From the NCBI RefSeq assembly GCF_029227915.1, contig NC_079881.1:22917501-22981500 (forward strand): a DNA stretch of 64,000 nucleotides, written 5' to 3'. The DNA is from Hydractinia symbiolongicarpus. Lineage: Eukaryota > Cnidaria > Hydrozoa > Anthoathecata > Hydractiniidae. Under the pieces are notes generated by a model. The model had not been told where the DNA came from, ran no database searches, and was given only the letters and a program-made list of their open reading frames with translations. Positions 21,370 to 35,130 of this stretch are shown piece after piece (position 1 is the first letter of the stretch; every line of letters begins with the position of its first letter). The translations under genes and the position numbers were made by a program.

Positions 21370-23528
21370 GACCAATCCTGGCCGTTAGCACGCGCTGAAT
21401 AAATAGGAACAGTTTCAAAGGCTACATTTCATTGACATTCTAGCAGTATAAATCCGTTTGAGTTACAACGGTTGCGTCACATATTCGTACCAACATGTAT
21501 TTAGCGATAGTATTCGGATATTACCAGTTTGCATCGATTTTAACATTGAAACGTTTGACTGTGGGACATAATTGAACTGATTTTGGACTTTGACCTTATA
21601 AATGTGATAAATGAGCCAGATTGACTACAAGAAATAACATTCTTCTTAATTTGACATGATTGCTGGAACTCAGCGATTACACTGGGCGCTATGGTAGCGC
21701 TTTATTAAAAAATTCAGATAAATAAGTCATTTTTTACTGTGGGACCAATCCTAGCCGTTATCGCGCATTGAAGAAATAGAGACAGTTTCAAAAACTACAT
21801 TTCATTGACTTTCTAACGGTGTCAATCCGTTTGAGTTACAACGGTTGCGTCACATATTCATACCAACATGTATTTAGTGATTTTTTTCCAATATTACTAA
21901 GTTGTATTGCTTTTAACAGTGAAACGATTGACTGTGGGAATTAATTGAACTGATTCTGGACTGTGACTTTATAAATGTGATAAATGAGCCAATTGGTCTC
22001 CAAGGAATAACTTTCTTCTTAATTTGACGTGAGTGCTGGAATTCAGCGATTACATTAGGCTCTGTCGTAGCCCTTTATTTAAGAACTTAGATAAATAATT
22101 CGCGCAGAATAAATAAGAACAGTTTCAAAGACTACATTTCATTGACTTTTTAGCGTTATAAATCCGTTTGAGTTACAACGGTTGCGTCACATATTCGTAC
22201 CAATATGTTTTTAGCGATAGTATTCGGATATTACTAGGTTGCATCGCTTTTAACAATTTAACGTTTGACTGGGGGATTTAACTGAACTGCTCTTGGACTT
22301 TGACCTTATAAAGGTGATAAATGAGCCAGTTTGACTACAAGAAATAACAGTCTTCTTAATTTGACATGATTGCTGGAAGTCAGCGATTACACTGGGCGCT
22401 GTGGTAGAGCTTTGTTAAAATAATTAAGATAAATAAGTCATTCTTTACTGTGGGACCAATCCTAGCCGTTAGTTCCCGCTGAAAAAATAGAGACAGTTTC
22501 AAAAACTACATTTCATTGACTTTCTAACGGTGTCAATCCGTTTGAGTTACAACGGTTGCGTCACATATTCGTACCAACATGTATTTAGTGATTTTTTCCA
22601 ATATTACTAAGTTGTATTGCTTTTAACAGTGAAACGATTGACTGTGGGAATAAATTGAACTGATTCTGGACTGTGACTTTATAAATGTCATAAATGAGCC
22701 AATTGGTATCCAAGGAATAACTTTCTTCTTAATTTGACGTGAGTGCTGGAATTCTGCGATTACATTAGGCTCTGTTGTAGCGCTTTTTTTAAAAACTTAG
22801 ATAAATAAGTCGCGCAGAATAAAAAAGAAAAGTTTCAAAGACTACATTTCATTGACTTTTTAGCGTTATAAATCCGTTTGAGTTACAACGGTTGCGTCAC
22901 ATATTCGTACCAACATGTATTTAGCGATACTATTCGGATATTACTAGGTTCCATCGCTTTTAACAGTGAAACGTTTGACTGTGGGACTTAATTTAACTGA
23001 TTTTGGACTTTGACAATTTAAATGTGATAAATGAGCCAATTTGACTACAAGAAATAACAGTCTTCTTAATTTGACATCATTGCTGGAACTCAGCGATTAC
23101 ACTGGGCGCTGTGGTAGCGCTTTGTTAAAAAAATTAGGATAAATAAGTCATTCTTTACTGTGGGACCAATCCTAGCCGTTAGTTTGCGCTGAAGAAATAG
23201 AGACAGTTGCAAAAACTGCATTTCATTGACTTTCTAACGGTGTCAATCCGTTTGAGTTACAAGGGTTGCGTCACATTTTCGTACCAACATGTATTTAGTG
23301 ATTTTTTCCAATATTTCTAAGTTGTATTGCTTTTAACAGTGAAACCATTGACTGTGGGAATTAGTTGAACTGATTCTGGACTGTGACTTTATAAATGTGA
23401 TAAATTGGTATCCGAGGAATAACTTTCTTCTTAATTTGACGTGAGCGCTGGAATTCAGCGATTACATTAGGCTCTGTCGTAGCGCCTTATTTAAAAACTT
23501 AGAAAAATAAGTCTTTTCTTACTGTGGG
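21370..23528. repeat. ~2,158-bp higher-order unit, copy 1 (6 monomers)
   Basis: Monomer starts 21370, 21743, 22099s, 22454, 22809s and 23164 recur at 23529, 23901, 24257s, 24612, 24967s and 25322. Shared private features include TAAATAATTCGCGCAG, GTTAGTTCCCGCTG, AGAATAAAAAAGAAAAG, ACAATTTAACG and TAGGTTCCATCG. Offsets are 2,157-2,159 because of one-base indels. The unit mixes the AGCACGCGC, ATCGCGCATTG and AGTTCCCGC box alleles in fixed order. Confidence 0.93.
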
Positions 23529-25685
23529 ACCAATCCTGGCCGTTAGCACGCGCTGAATAAATAGGAACAGTTTCAAAGACTACATTTCATTGACATTCTA
23601 GCGGTATAAATCCGTTTGAGTTACAACGGTTGCGTCACATATTCGTACCAACATGTATTTAGCGATAGTATTCGGATATTACCAGTTTGCATCGATTTTA
23701 ACATTGAAACGTTTGACTGTGGGACATAATTGAACTGATTTTGGACTTTGACCTTATAAATGTGATAAATGAGCCAGATTGACTACAAGAAATAACATTC
23801 TTCTTAATTTGACATGATTGCTGGAACTCAGCGATTACACTGGGCGCTATGGTAGCGCTTTATTAAAAAATTCAGATAAATAAGTCATTTTTTACTGTGG
23901 GACCAATCCTAGCCGTTATCGCGCATTGAAGAAATAGAGACAGTTTCAAAAACTACATTTCATTGACTTTCTAACGGTGTCAATCCGTTTGAGTTACAAC
24001 GGTTGCGTCACATATTCATACCAACATGTATTTAGTGATTTTTTTCCAATATTACTAAGTTGTATTGCTTTTAACAGTGAAACGATTGACTGTGGGAATT
24101 AATTGAACTGATTCTGGACTGTGACTTTATAAATGTGATAAATGAGCCAATTGGTCTCCAAGGAATAACTTTCTTCTTAATTTGACGTGAGTGCTGGAAT
24201 TCAGCGATTACATTAGGCTCTGTCGTAGCCCTTTATTTAAGAACTTAGATAAATAATTCGCGCAGAATAAATAAGAACAGTTTCAAAGACTACATTTCAT
24301 TGACTTTTTAGCGTTATAAATCCGTTTGAGTTACAACGGTTGCGTCACATATTCGTACCAATATGTTTTTAGCGATAGTATTCGGATATTACTAGGTTGC
24401 ATCGCTTTTAACAATTTAACGTTTGACTGAGGGATTTAACTGAACTGCTCTTGGACTTTGACCTTATAAAGGTGATAAATGAGCCAGTTTGACTACAAGA
24501 AATAACAGTCTTCTTAATTTGACATGATTGCTGGAAGTCAGCGATTACACTGGGCGCTGTGGTAGAGCTTTGTTAAAATAATTAAGATAAATAAGTCATT
24601 CTTTACTGTGGGACCAATCCTAGCCGTTAGTTCCCGCTGAAAAAATAGAGACAGTTTCAAAAACTACATTTCATTGACTTTCTAACGGTGTCAATCCGTT
24701 TGAGTTACAACGGTTGCGTCACATATTCGTACCAACATGTATTTAGTGATTTTTTCCAATATTACTAAGTTGTATTGCTTTTAACAGTGAAACGATTGAC
24801 TGTGGGAATAAATTGAACTGATTCTGGACTGTGACTTTATAAATGTCATAAATGAGCCAATTGGTATCCAAGGAATAACTTTCTTCTTAATTTGACGTGA
24901 GTGCTGGAATTCTGCAATTACATTAGGCTCTGTTGTAGCGCTTTTTTTAAAAACTTAGATAAATAAGTCGCGCAGAATAAAAAAGAAAAGTTTCAAAGAC
25001 TACATTTCATTGACTTTTTAGCGTTATAAATCCGTTTGAGTTACAACGGTTGCGTCACATATTCGTACCAACATGTATTTAGCGATACTATTCGGATATT
25101 ACTAGGTTCCATCGCTTTTAACAGTGAAACGTTTGACTGTGGGACTTAATTTAACTGATTTTGGACTTTGACAATTTAAATGTGATAAATGAGCCAATTT
25201 GACTACAAGAAATAACAGTCTTCTTAATTTGACATCATTGCTGGAACTCAGCGATTACACTGGGCGCTGTGGTAGCGCTTTGTTAAAAAAATTAGGATAA
25301 ATAAGTCATTCTTTACTGTGGGACCAATCCTAGCCGTTAGTTTGCGCTGAAGAAATAGAGACAGTTGCAAAAACTGCATTTCATTGACTTTCTAACGGTG
25401 TCAATCCGTTTGAGTTACAAGGGTTGCGTCACATTTTCGTACCAACATGTATTTAGTGATTTTTTCCAATATTTCTAAGTTGTATTGCTTTTAACAGTGA
25501 AACCATTGACTGTGGGAATTAGTTGAACTGATTCTGGACTGTGACTTTATAAATGTGATAAATTGGTATCCGAGGAATAACTTTCTTCTTAATTAGACGT
25601 GAGTGCTGGAATTCAGCGATTACATTAGGCTCTGTCGTAGCGCCTTATTTAAAAACTTAGAAAAATAAGTCTTTTCTTACTGTGG
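23529..25685. repeat. ~2,158-bp higher-order unit, copy 2
   Basis: This copy follows the first directly, with all six monomers in the same order. The shared deletion GATAAATTGGTATCCGAGG, which lacks the usual GAGCCAA, sits at the end of both copies (about 23398 and 25556). A further monomer of the same start type follows at 25686 but then departs from the order. Small differences (CTGAGGG against CTGGGGG, TGCAATTAC against TGCGATTAC) show the copies have begun to diverge. Confidence 0.92.
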
Positions 25686-28600
25686 GACCAATCCTGGCCG
25701 TTAGCACGCGCTGAATAAATAGGAACAGTTTCAAAGACTACATTTCATTGACATTCTAGCGGTATAAATCCGTTTGAGTTACAACGGTTGCGTCACATAT
25801 TCGTACCAACATGTATTTAGCGATAGCATTCGGATATTACCAGTTTGCATCGATTTTAACATTGAAACGTTTGACTGTGGGACAAAATTGAACTGATTTT
25901 GGACTTTGACCTTATAAATGTGATAAATGAGCCAGTTTGACTACAAGAAATAACATTCTTCTTAATTTGACATGATTGCTGGAACTCAGCGATTACACTG
26001 GGCGCTATGGTAGCGCTTTATTAAAAAATTCAGATAAATAAGTCATTTTTTACTGTGGGACCAATCCTAGCCGTTAGCACTCGCTGAATAAATCAGAACA
26101 GTTTCAAGGACTAAATTTCGTTGACTTTTTAGCGTTATAAATCCGTTTGAGTTACAACGGTTGCGTCACATATTCGTACCAACATGTATTTAGTGATTTT
26201 CTTCCAATATTACTATGTTGTATCGCTTTTAACAGTGAAACGTTTGACTGTTGGACTTAATTTAACTGATTTTGGACTTTGACAATTTAAATGTGATAAA
26301 TGAGCCAATTTGACTACAAGAAATAACAGTCTTCTTAATTTGACATCATTGCTGGAACTCAGCGATTACACTGGGCGCTGTGGTAGCGCTTTGTTAAAAA
26401 AATTAAGATAAATAAGTCATTCTTTACTGTGGGACCAATCCTAGCCGTTAGTTTGCGCTGAAGAAATAGAGACAGTTGCAAAAACTGCATTTCATTGACT
26501 TTCTAACGGTGTCAATCCGTTTGAGTTACAAGGGTTGCGTCACATATTCGTACCAACATGTATTTAGTGATTTTTTCCAATATTTCTAAGTTGTATTGCT
26601 TTTAACAGTGAAACCATTGACTGTGCGAATTAGTTGAACTGATTCTGGACTGTGACTTTATAAATGTGATAAATGAGCCAATTGGTATCCGAGGAAAAAC
26701 TTTCTTCTTAATTTGACGTGAGTGCTGGAATTCAGCGATTACATTAGGCTCTGTCGTAGCGCCTTATTTAAAAACTTAGAAAAATAAGTCTTTTCTTACT
26801 GTGGGACCAATCCTGGCCGTTAGCACGCGCTGAATAAATAGGAACAGTTTCAAAGACTACATTTCATTGACATTCTAGCGGTATAAATCCGTTTGAGTTA
26901 CAACGGTTGCGTCACATATTCGTACCAACATGTATTTAGCGATAGCATTCAGATATTACCAGTTTGCATCGATTTTAACATTGAAACGTTTGACTGTGGG
27001 ACAAAATTGAACTGATTTTGGACTTTGACCTTATAAATGTGATAAATGAGCCAGTTTGACTACAAGAAATAACATTCTTCTTAATTTGACATGATTGCTG
27101 GAACTCAGCGATTACACTGGGCGCTATGGTAGCGCTTTATTAAAAAATTCAGATAAATAAGTCATTTTTTACTGTGGGACAAATCCTAGCCGTTAGCACT
27201 CGCTGAATAAATCAGAACAGTTTCAAGGACTAAATTTCGTTGACTTTTTAGCGTTATAAATCCGTTTGAGTTACAACGGTTGCCTCACATATTCGTACCA
27301 ACATGTATTTAGTGATTTTCTTCCAATATTACTATGTTTTATTGCTTTTAACAGTGAAACGATTGACTGTGGGAATTAATTGAACTGATTCTCGACTGTG
27401 ACCTCATAAATGTGATAAATGAGCCAATTGGTCTCCAAGCAATAACATTCTTCTTAATTTGACATGATTGCTGGAATTTAGCGATTACATTAGGCTCTGT
27501 CGTAGCGCTTTATTTAAAAACTTAGATAAATAAGTCTTTTCTTACTGTGGGACCAATCCTGGCCGTTAGCACGCGCTGAATAAATAGGAACAGTTTCAAA
27601 GACTACATTTCATTGACATTCTAGCGGTATAAATCCGTTCGAGTTACAACGGTTGCGTCACATATTCGTACCAACATGTATTTAGCGATAGCATTCGGAT
27701 ATTACCAGTTTGCATCGATTTTAACATTGAAACGTTTGACTGTGGGACAAAATTGAACTGATTTTGAACTTTGACCTTATAAATGTGATAAATAAGCCAG
27801 TTTCACTACAAGAAATAACATTCTTCTTAATTTGACATGATTGCTGGAACTCAGCGATTACACTGGGCGCTATGGTAGCGCTTTATTAAAAAATTCAGAT
27901 AAATAAGTCATTTTTTACTGTGGGACCAATCCTAGCCGTTATCGCGCATTGAAGAAATAGAGACTGTTTCAAAAACTACATTTCATTGACTTTCTAGCGG
28001 CATTAATCCGTTTGAGTTACAACGAATGCGTCACATATTCGTACCAACATGTATTTAGTGATTTTCTTCCAATATTACTAAGTTGTATTGCTTTTAACAG
28101 TGAAACGATTGACTGTGGGAATTAATTAAACTGATTCTCGACTGTGACCTCATAAATGTGATAAATGAGCCAATTGGTCTCCAAGCAATAACATTCTTCT
28201 TAATTTGACATGATTGCTGGAATTCAGCGATTACATTAGGCTCTGTCGTAGCGCTTTATTTAAAAACTTAGATAAATAAGTGTTTTCTTACTGTGGGACC
28301 AATCCTGGCCGTTAGCACGCGCTGAATAAATAGGAACAGTTTCAAAGACTACATTTCATTGACATTCTAGCGGTATAAATCCGTTCGAGTTACAACGGTT
28401 GCGTCACATATTCGTACCAACATGTATTTAGCGATAGCATTCGGATATTACCAGTTTGCATCGATTTTAACATTGAAACGTTTGACTGTGGGACAAAATT
28501 GAACTGATTTTGAATTTTGACCTTATAAATGTGATAAATGAGCCAGTTTGACTACAAGAAATAACATTCTTCTTAATTTGACATGATTGCTGGAACTCAG

Positions 28601-31221
28601 CGATTACACTGGGCGCTGTGGTAGAGCTTTGTTAAAATAATTAAGATAAATAAGTCATTCTTTACTGTGGGACCAATCCTAGCCGTTAGTTCCCGCTGAA
28701 AAAATAGAGACAGTTTCAAAAACTACATTTCATTGACTTTCTAACGGTGTCAATCCGTTTGAGTTACAACGGTTGCGTCACATATTCGTACCAACATGTA
28801 TTTAGTGATTTTTTCCAATATTACTAAGTTGTATTGCTTCTAACAGTGAAACGATTGACTGTGGGAATAAATTGAACTGATTCTGGACTGTGACTTTATA
28901 ATTGTCATAAATGAGCCAATTGGTATCCAAGGAATAACTTTCTTCTTAATTTGACGTGAGTGCTGGAATTCTGCGATTACATTAGGCTCTGTTGTAGCGC
29001 TTTATTTAAGAACTTAGATAAATAAGTCGCGCAGAATAAAAAAGAAAAGTTTCAAAGACTACATTTCATTGACTTTTTAGCGTTATAAATCCGTTTGAGT
29101 TACAACGGTTGCGTCACATATTCGTACCAACATGTATTTAGCGATACTATTCGGATATTACTAGGTTGCATCGCTTTTAACAGTTAAACGTTTGAGTGGG
29201 GGATTTAATTGAACTGCTCTTGGACTTTGACCTTATAAAGGTGATAAATGAGCCAGTTTGACTACAAGAAATAACATTCTTCTTAATTTGACATGATTGC
29301 TGGAACTCAGCGATTACACTGGGCGCTATGGTAGCGCTTTATTAAAAAATTCAGATAAATAAGTCATTTTTTACTGTGGGACCAATCCTAGCCGTTAGCA
29401 CTCGCTGAATAAATCAGAACAGTTTCAAGGACTAAATTTCGTTGACTTTTTAGCGTTATAAATCCGTTTGAGTTACAACGGTTGCGTCACATATTCGTAC
29501 CAACATGTATTTAGTGATTTTCTTCCAATATTACTAAGTTGTATTGCTTTTAACAGTGAAACGATTGACTGTGGGAATTAATTGAACTGATTCTCGACTG
29601 TGACCTCATAAATGTGATAAATGAGCCAATTGGTCTCCAAGCAATAACATTCTTCTTAATTTGACATGATTGCTGAAATTCAGCGATTACATTAGGCTCT
29701 GTCGTAGCGCTTTATTTAAAATTTTAGATAAATAAGTCTTTTCTTACTGTGGGACCAATCCTGGCCGTTAGCACGCGCTGAATAAATAGGAACAGTTTCA
29801 AAGACTACATTTCATTGACATTCTAGCGGCATAAATCCGTTTGAGTTACAACGGTTGCGTCACATATTCGTACCAACATGTATTTAGCGATAGCATTCGG
29901 ATATTACCAGTTTGCATCGATTTTAACATTGAAACGTTTGACTGTGGGACAAAATTGAACTGATTTTGGACTTTGACCTTATAAATGTGGTAAATGAGCC
30001 AGTTTGACTACAAGAAATAACATTCTTCTTAATTTGACATGATTGCTGGAACTCAGCGATTACACTGGGCGCTATGGTAGCGCTTTATTAAAAAATTCAG
30101 ATAAATAAGTCATTTTTTACTGTGGGACTAATCCTAGCCGTTATCGCGCATTGAAGAAATAGAGACTGTTTCAAAAACTACATTTCATTGACTTTCTAGC
30201 GGCATAAATCCGTTTGAGTTACAACGGTTGTGTCACATATTCGTACCAACATGTATTTAGTGATTTTCTTCCAATATTACTAAGTTGTATTGCTTTTAAC
30301 AGTGAAACGATTGGGAATTAATTGAACTGATTCTCGACTGTGACCTCATAAATGTGATAAATGAGCCAATTGGTCTCCAAGCAATAACATTCTTCTTAAT
30401 TTGACATGATTGCTGGAATTCAGCGATTACATTAGGCTCTGTCGTACCGCTTTATTAAAAAACTTAGATAAATAAGTCTTTTCTTACTGTGGGACCAATC
30501 CTGGCCGTTAGCACGCGCTGAATAAATAGGAACAGTTTCAAAGACTACATTTCATTGACATTCTACCGGTATAAATCCGTTTGAGTTACAACGGTTGCGT
30601 CACATATTCGTACCAACATGTATTTAGCGATATCATTCGGATATTACCAGTTTGCATCGATCTTAACATTGAAACGTTTGACTGTGGGACAAAATTGAAC
30701 TGATTTTGGACTTTGACCTTATAAATGTGATAAATGAGCCAGTTTGACTACAAGAAATAACATTCTTCTTAATTTGACATGATTGCTGGAACTCAGCGAT
30801 TACACTGGGCGCTATGGTAGCGCTTTATTAAAAAATTCAGATAAATAAGTCATTTTTTACTGTGGGACCAATCCTAGCCGTTAGCACTCGCTGAATAAAA
30901 CAGAACAGTTTCAAGGACTAAATTTCGTTGACTTTTTAGCGTTATAAATCCGTTTGAGTTACAACGGTTGCGTCACATATTCGTACCAACATGTATTTAG
31001 TGATTTTCTTCCAATATTACTAAGTTGTATTGCTTTTAACAGTGAAACGATTGACTGTGGGAATTAATTGAACTGATTCTCGACTGTGACCTCATAAATG
31101 TGATAAATGAGACAATTGGTCTCCAAGCAATAACATTCTTCTTAATTTGACATGATTGCTGGAATTCAGCGATTACATTAGGCTCTGTCGTAGCGCTTTA
31201 TTTAAAAACTTAGATAAATAA
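25686..31221. repeat. Mixed block of AGCACGCGC / AGCACTCGC / ATCGCGCATTG monomers
   Basis: Full monomers start at 25686, 26059, 26433, 26805, 27178, 27551, 27924, 28297, 28671, 29380, 29753, 30126, 30493 and 30866, with one short monomer at 29027. Box alleles define local repeats: the AGCACGCGC+AGCACTCGC pair recurs at 25686 and 26805 (1,119 bp, three monomers), and AGCACTCGC at 29380 and 30866 (1,486 bp, four monomers). The monomer at 30126 has lost ACTGTG, giving CGATTGGGAATTAATTG at about 30307. The repeat order is irregular compared with neighbouring blocks. No gene is present. Confidence 0.85.
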
Positions 31222-31406
31222 GTCGCGCAGAATAAATAGGAACTGTTTCAAAGACTACATTTCATTGACTTTCTAGCGGTATAAATGACTACAAGAAATA
31301 ACATTCTCCTTAATTTGACATGATTGCTGGAACTCAACGATTACACTGGGCGCTATGGTAGCGCTTTATTAAAAAATTCAGATAAATAAGTCATTTTTTA
31401 CTGTGG
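31222..31406. repeat. Half-length chimeric monomer (185 bp)
   Basis: Starting as a short-class monomer, it runs to CTAGCGGTATAAAT and then jumps to GACTACAAGAAATAACATTC, skipping the central conserved block and the GATTGACTGTGGG region. ATAAAT occurs on both sides of the lost segment in normal monomers, so microhomology could explain the deletion. The same junction occurs at 47605-47614. Confidence 0.92.
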
Positions 31407-34400
31407 GACCAATCCTAGCCGTTGTCGCGCATTGAAGAATTAGAGACTGTTTCAAAAACTACATTTCATTGACTTTCTAGCGGCAAAAATCCGTTTGAGT
31501 TTCAACGGTTGCCTCACATATTCGTTCCAACATGTATTTAGTGATTTTCTTCCAATATTACTAAGTTGCATTGCTTTTAACAGTGAAGCGATTGACTGTG
31601 GGAATTAATTGAACTGATTCTGGACTGTGACTTTATAAATGTGATCAATGAGCCAATTGGTCTCCAAGGAATAAATTTCTTCTTAATTTGACGTGAGTGC
31701 TGGAATTCAGCGATTACCTTAAGCTCTGTGGTAGCGCTTTATTAAAAAATTTAGATAAATAAGTCTTTTCTTACTGTGGGACCAATCCTGGCCGTTAGCA
31801 CGCGCTGAATAAATAGGAACAGTTTCAAAGACTACATTTCATTGACATTCTAGCGGTATAAATCCGTTCGAGTTACAACGGTTGCGTCACATATTCGTAC
31901 CAACATGTAATTAGCGATAGCATTCGGATATTACCAGTTTGCATCGATTTTAACATTGAAACGTTTGACTGTGGGACAAATTTGAACTGATTTTGGACTT
32001 TGACCTTATAAATGTTATAAAGGAGACATTTTGACTACAAGAAGTAACATTCTTCTTAATTTGACATGATTGCTGGAACTCAGTGATTACACTGGGCGCT
32101 GTGGTAGCGCTTTATTTAAAAAATAAGTTAAGTAAGTCATTTTTTACTGTGGGACCAATCCTAGCCGTTTTCGCGCGCTGAAGAAATAGAGACAGTTTCA
32201 AAAACTACATTTCATTGACTTTCTAACGGTGTCATACCGTTTGAGTTACAACGGTTGCGTCACATATTCGTACCAACATGTATTTAGTGATTTTCTTCCG
32301 ATATTACTAAGTTGTATTGCTTTTAACATTGAAACGATTGACTGTGGGAATTAATTGAGCTGTCTTTGGACTGTGACCTTTTTAATGGGATAAATGAGCC
32401 ATTTGGTCTCCGAGGAATAACATTCTTCTTAATTTGACATGATTGATTCTTTATTTAAAAATTAAGATAAATAAGTCATTTTTTACTGTGGGACTAATCC
32501 TGGCCGTTAGCACGCGCTGATTAAATAGGAACAGTTTCAAAGACTACATTTCATTAACATTCTAGCGGTATAAATCCGTTTGAGTTACAACGGTTGCGTC
32601 ACATATTCGTACCAACATGTATTTAGCGATAGTATTCGGATATTACCAGTTTGCATCGATTTTAACATTGAAACGTTTGACTGTGGGACATAATTGAACT
32701 GATTTTGGACTTTGACCTTATAAATGTGATGAATGAGCCAGATTGACTACAAGAAATAACATTCTTCTTAATTTGACATGATTGCTGGAACTCAGCGATT
32801 ACACTGGGCGCTATGGTAGCGCTTTATTAAAAAATTCAGATAAATAAGTCATTTTTTGCTGTGGGACCAATCCTAGCCGTTATCGCGCATTGAAGAAATA
32901 GAGACAGTTTCAAAAACTACATTTCATTGACTTTCTCACGGTGTCAATCCGTTTGAGTTACAACGGTTGCGTCACATATTCATACCAACATGTATTTAGT
33001 GATTTTTTTCCAATATTACTAAGTTGTATTGCTTTCAACAGTGAAACGATTGACTGTGGGAATTAATTGAACTGATCCTGGACTGTGACTTTATAAATGT
33101 GATAAATGAGGCAATTGGTCACCAAGGAATAACTTTCTTCTTAATTTGACGTGAGTGCTGGAATTCAGCGATTACATTAGGCTCTGTCGTAGCCCTTTAT
33201 TTAAAAACTTAGATAAATAAGTCGCGCAGAATAAATAAGAACAGTTTCAAAGAATACATTTCATTGACTTTTTAGCGTTATAAATCGTTTGAGTTACAAC
33301 GGTTGCGTCACATATTCGTACCAATATGTTTTTAGCGATAGTATTCGGATATTACTAGGTTGCATCGCTTTTAACAGTTAAACGTTTGACTGGGATATTA
33401 AATTGAACTGCTCTTGGACTTTGACCTTATAAAGGTGATAAATGAGCCAGTTTGACTACAAGAAATAACAGTCTTCTTAATTTGACATGATTGCTGGAAG
33501 TCAGCGATTACACTGGGTGCTGTGGTAGAGCTTTGTTAAAATAATTAAGATAAATAAGTCATTCTTTACTGTGGGACCAATCCTAGCCGTTAGTTCCCGC
33601 TGAAAAAATAGAGACAGTTTCAAAAACTACATTTCATTGACTTTCTAACGGTGTCAATCCGTTTAAGTTACAACGGTTGCGTCACATATTCGTACCAACA
33701 TGTATTTAGTGATTTTTTCCAATATTACTAAGTTGTATTGCTTTTAACAGTGAAACGATTGACTGTGGGAATAAATTGAACTGATTCTGGACTGTGACTT
33801 TAGAAATGTCATAAATGAGCCAATTGGTATTTAAGGAATAACTTTCTTCTTAATTTGACGTGAGTGCTGGAATTCAGCGATTACATTAGGCTCTGTTGTA
33901 GCGCTTTATTTAAAAACTTAGATATATAATTCGCGCAGAATAAATAAGAACAGTTTCAAAGACTACATTTCATTGACTTTTTAGCGTTATAAATCCGTTT
34001 GAGTTACAACGGTTGCGTCACATATTCGTACCAACATGTATTTAGCGATAGTATTCGGATATTACTAGGTTGCATCGCTTTTAACAGTGAAACGTTTGAC
34101 TGTGGGACTTAATTTAACTGATTTTGGACTTTAACATTGTAAATGTGATAAATGAGCCAATTTGACTACAAGAAATAACAGTCTTCTTAATTTGACATCA
34201 TTGCTGGAACTCAGCGATTACACTGGGCGCTGTGGTAGCGCTTTGTTAAAAAAATTAAGATAAATAAGTCATTCTTTACTGTGGGACCAATCCTAGCCGT
34301 TAGTTTGCGCTGAAGAAATAGAGACAGTTGCAAAAACTGCATTTCATTGACTTTCTAACGGTGTCAATCCGTTTGAGTTACAAGGGTTGCGTCACATATT

Positions 34401-34567
34401 CGTACCAACATGTATTTAGTGATTTTTTCCAATATTTCTAAGTTGTATTGCTTTTAACAGTGAAACGATTGACTGTGAGAATTAGTTGAGCTGTCTTTGG
34501 ACTGTGACCTTTTTAATGGGATAAATGAGCCATTTGGTCTCCGAGGAAAAACATTCTTCTTAATTTG
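31407..34567. repeat. Mixed monomer block, 31.4-34.6 kb
   Basis: Monomers start at 31407, 31780, 32153, 32492, 32865, 33221s, 33575, 33930s and 34285. The 32153 unit is 339 bp and carries the same TGATTGATTCTTTATTT deletion as the monomers at 747 and 4068. From about 32,500 the order resembles the 2,158-bp unit at 21370 (ATCGCGCATTG, then short, then AGTTCCCGC, then TAATTCGCGCAG), so this is a diverged third version of that unit. No gene is seen. Confidence 0.82.
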
Positions 34568-35130
34568 ACATGATTGATTCTTTATTTAAAAATTAAGATA
34601 AATAAGTCATTTTTTACTGTGGGACTAATCCTAGCCGTAAGCGCGCGCTGAAGATATAAAGACAGTTTCAAAATCTCCATTTCATTGACTTTCTAACGGT
34701 CTAAATCCGTTTGAGTTACAACGGTTGCATCACACATTCGTACCAACATGTATTTAGTGATTTTTTTCCGATATTACTAAGTTGTATCGCTTTCAACAGT
34801 GCAACAATTGACTGTGGGACTTAATTAATTGATTTTGGACTTTGAACATATAAATGTTATAAAGGAGTCATTTTGACTACAAGAAGTAACATTCTTCTTA
34901 ATTTGAAATGATTGCTGGAACTCAGTGATTACACTGGGTGCTGTGTTAGCGCTTCATTTAAAAACTAAGATAAATAAGTCATTTTGCACTCTGGGACCAA
35001 TACTAGCCGTTATCGCGCGTTGAAGAAACAGAGACAGTTTTAAAAACTACATATCAATGAATTTCTAACGGTATCAGTCCGTTTGAATTAAAACGGTTGC
35101 GCGACATATTCGTCCCCACATGTATTTAGT
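34568..35130. repeat. Second island of left-end-type monomers
   Basis: Monomers at 34623 and 34995 carry the left-end variants AGCCGTAAGCGCGCGCTG, GGTCTAAATCCG and AATACTAGCCGTTATCGCG with ACATATCAATGAATTTC. They match the island at 20570-21130 at an offset of about 13,997 bp, including the same switch to TGATTTTTTCCAATATTAC right after CCCCACATGTATTTAG. Sharing one internal breakpoint means the two islands descend from a single chimeric ancestor rather than from two separate exchanges. Confidence 0.88.
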
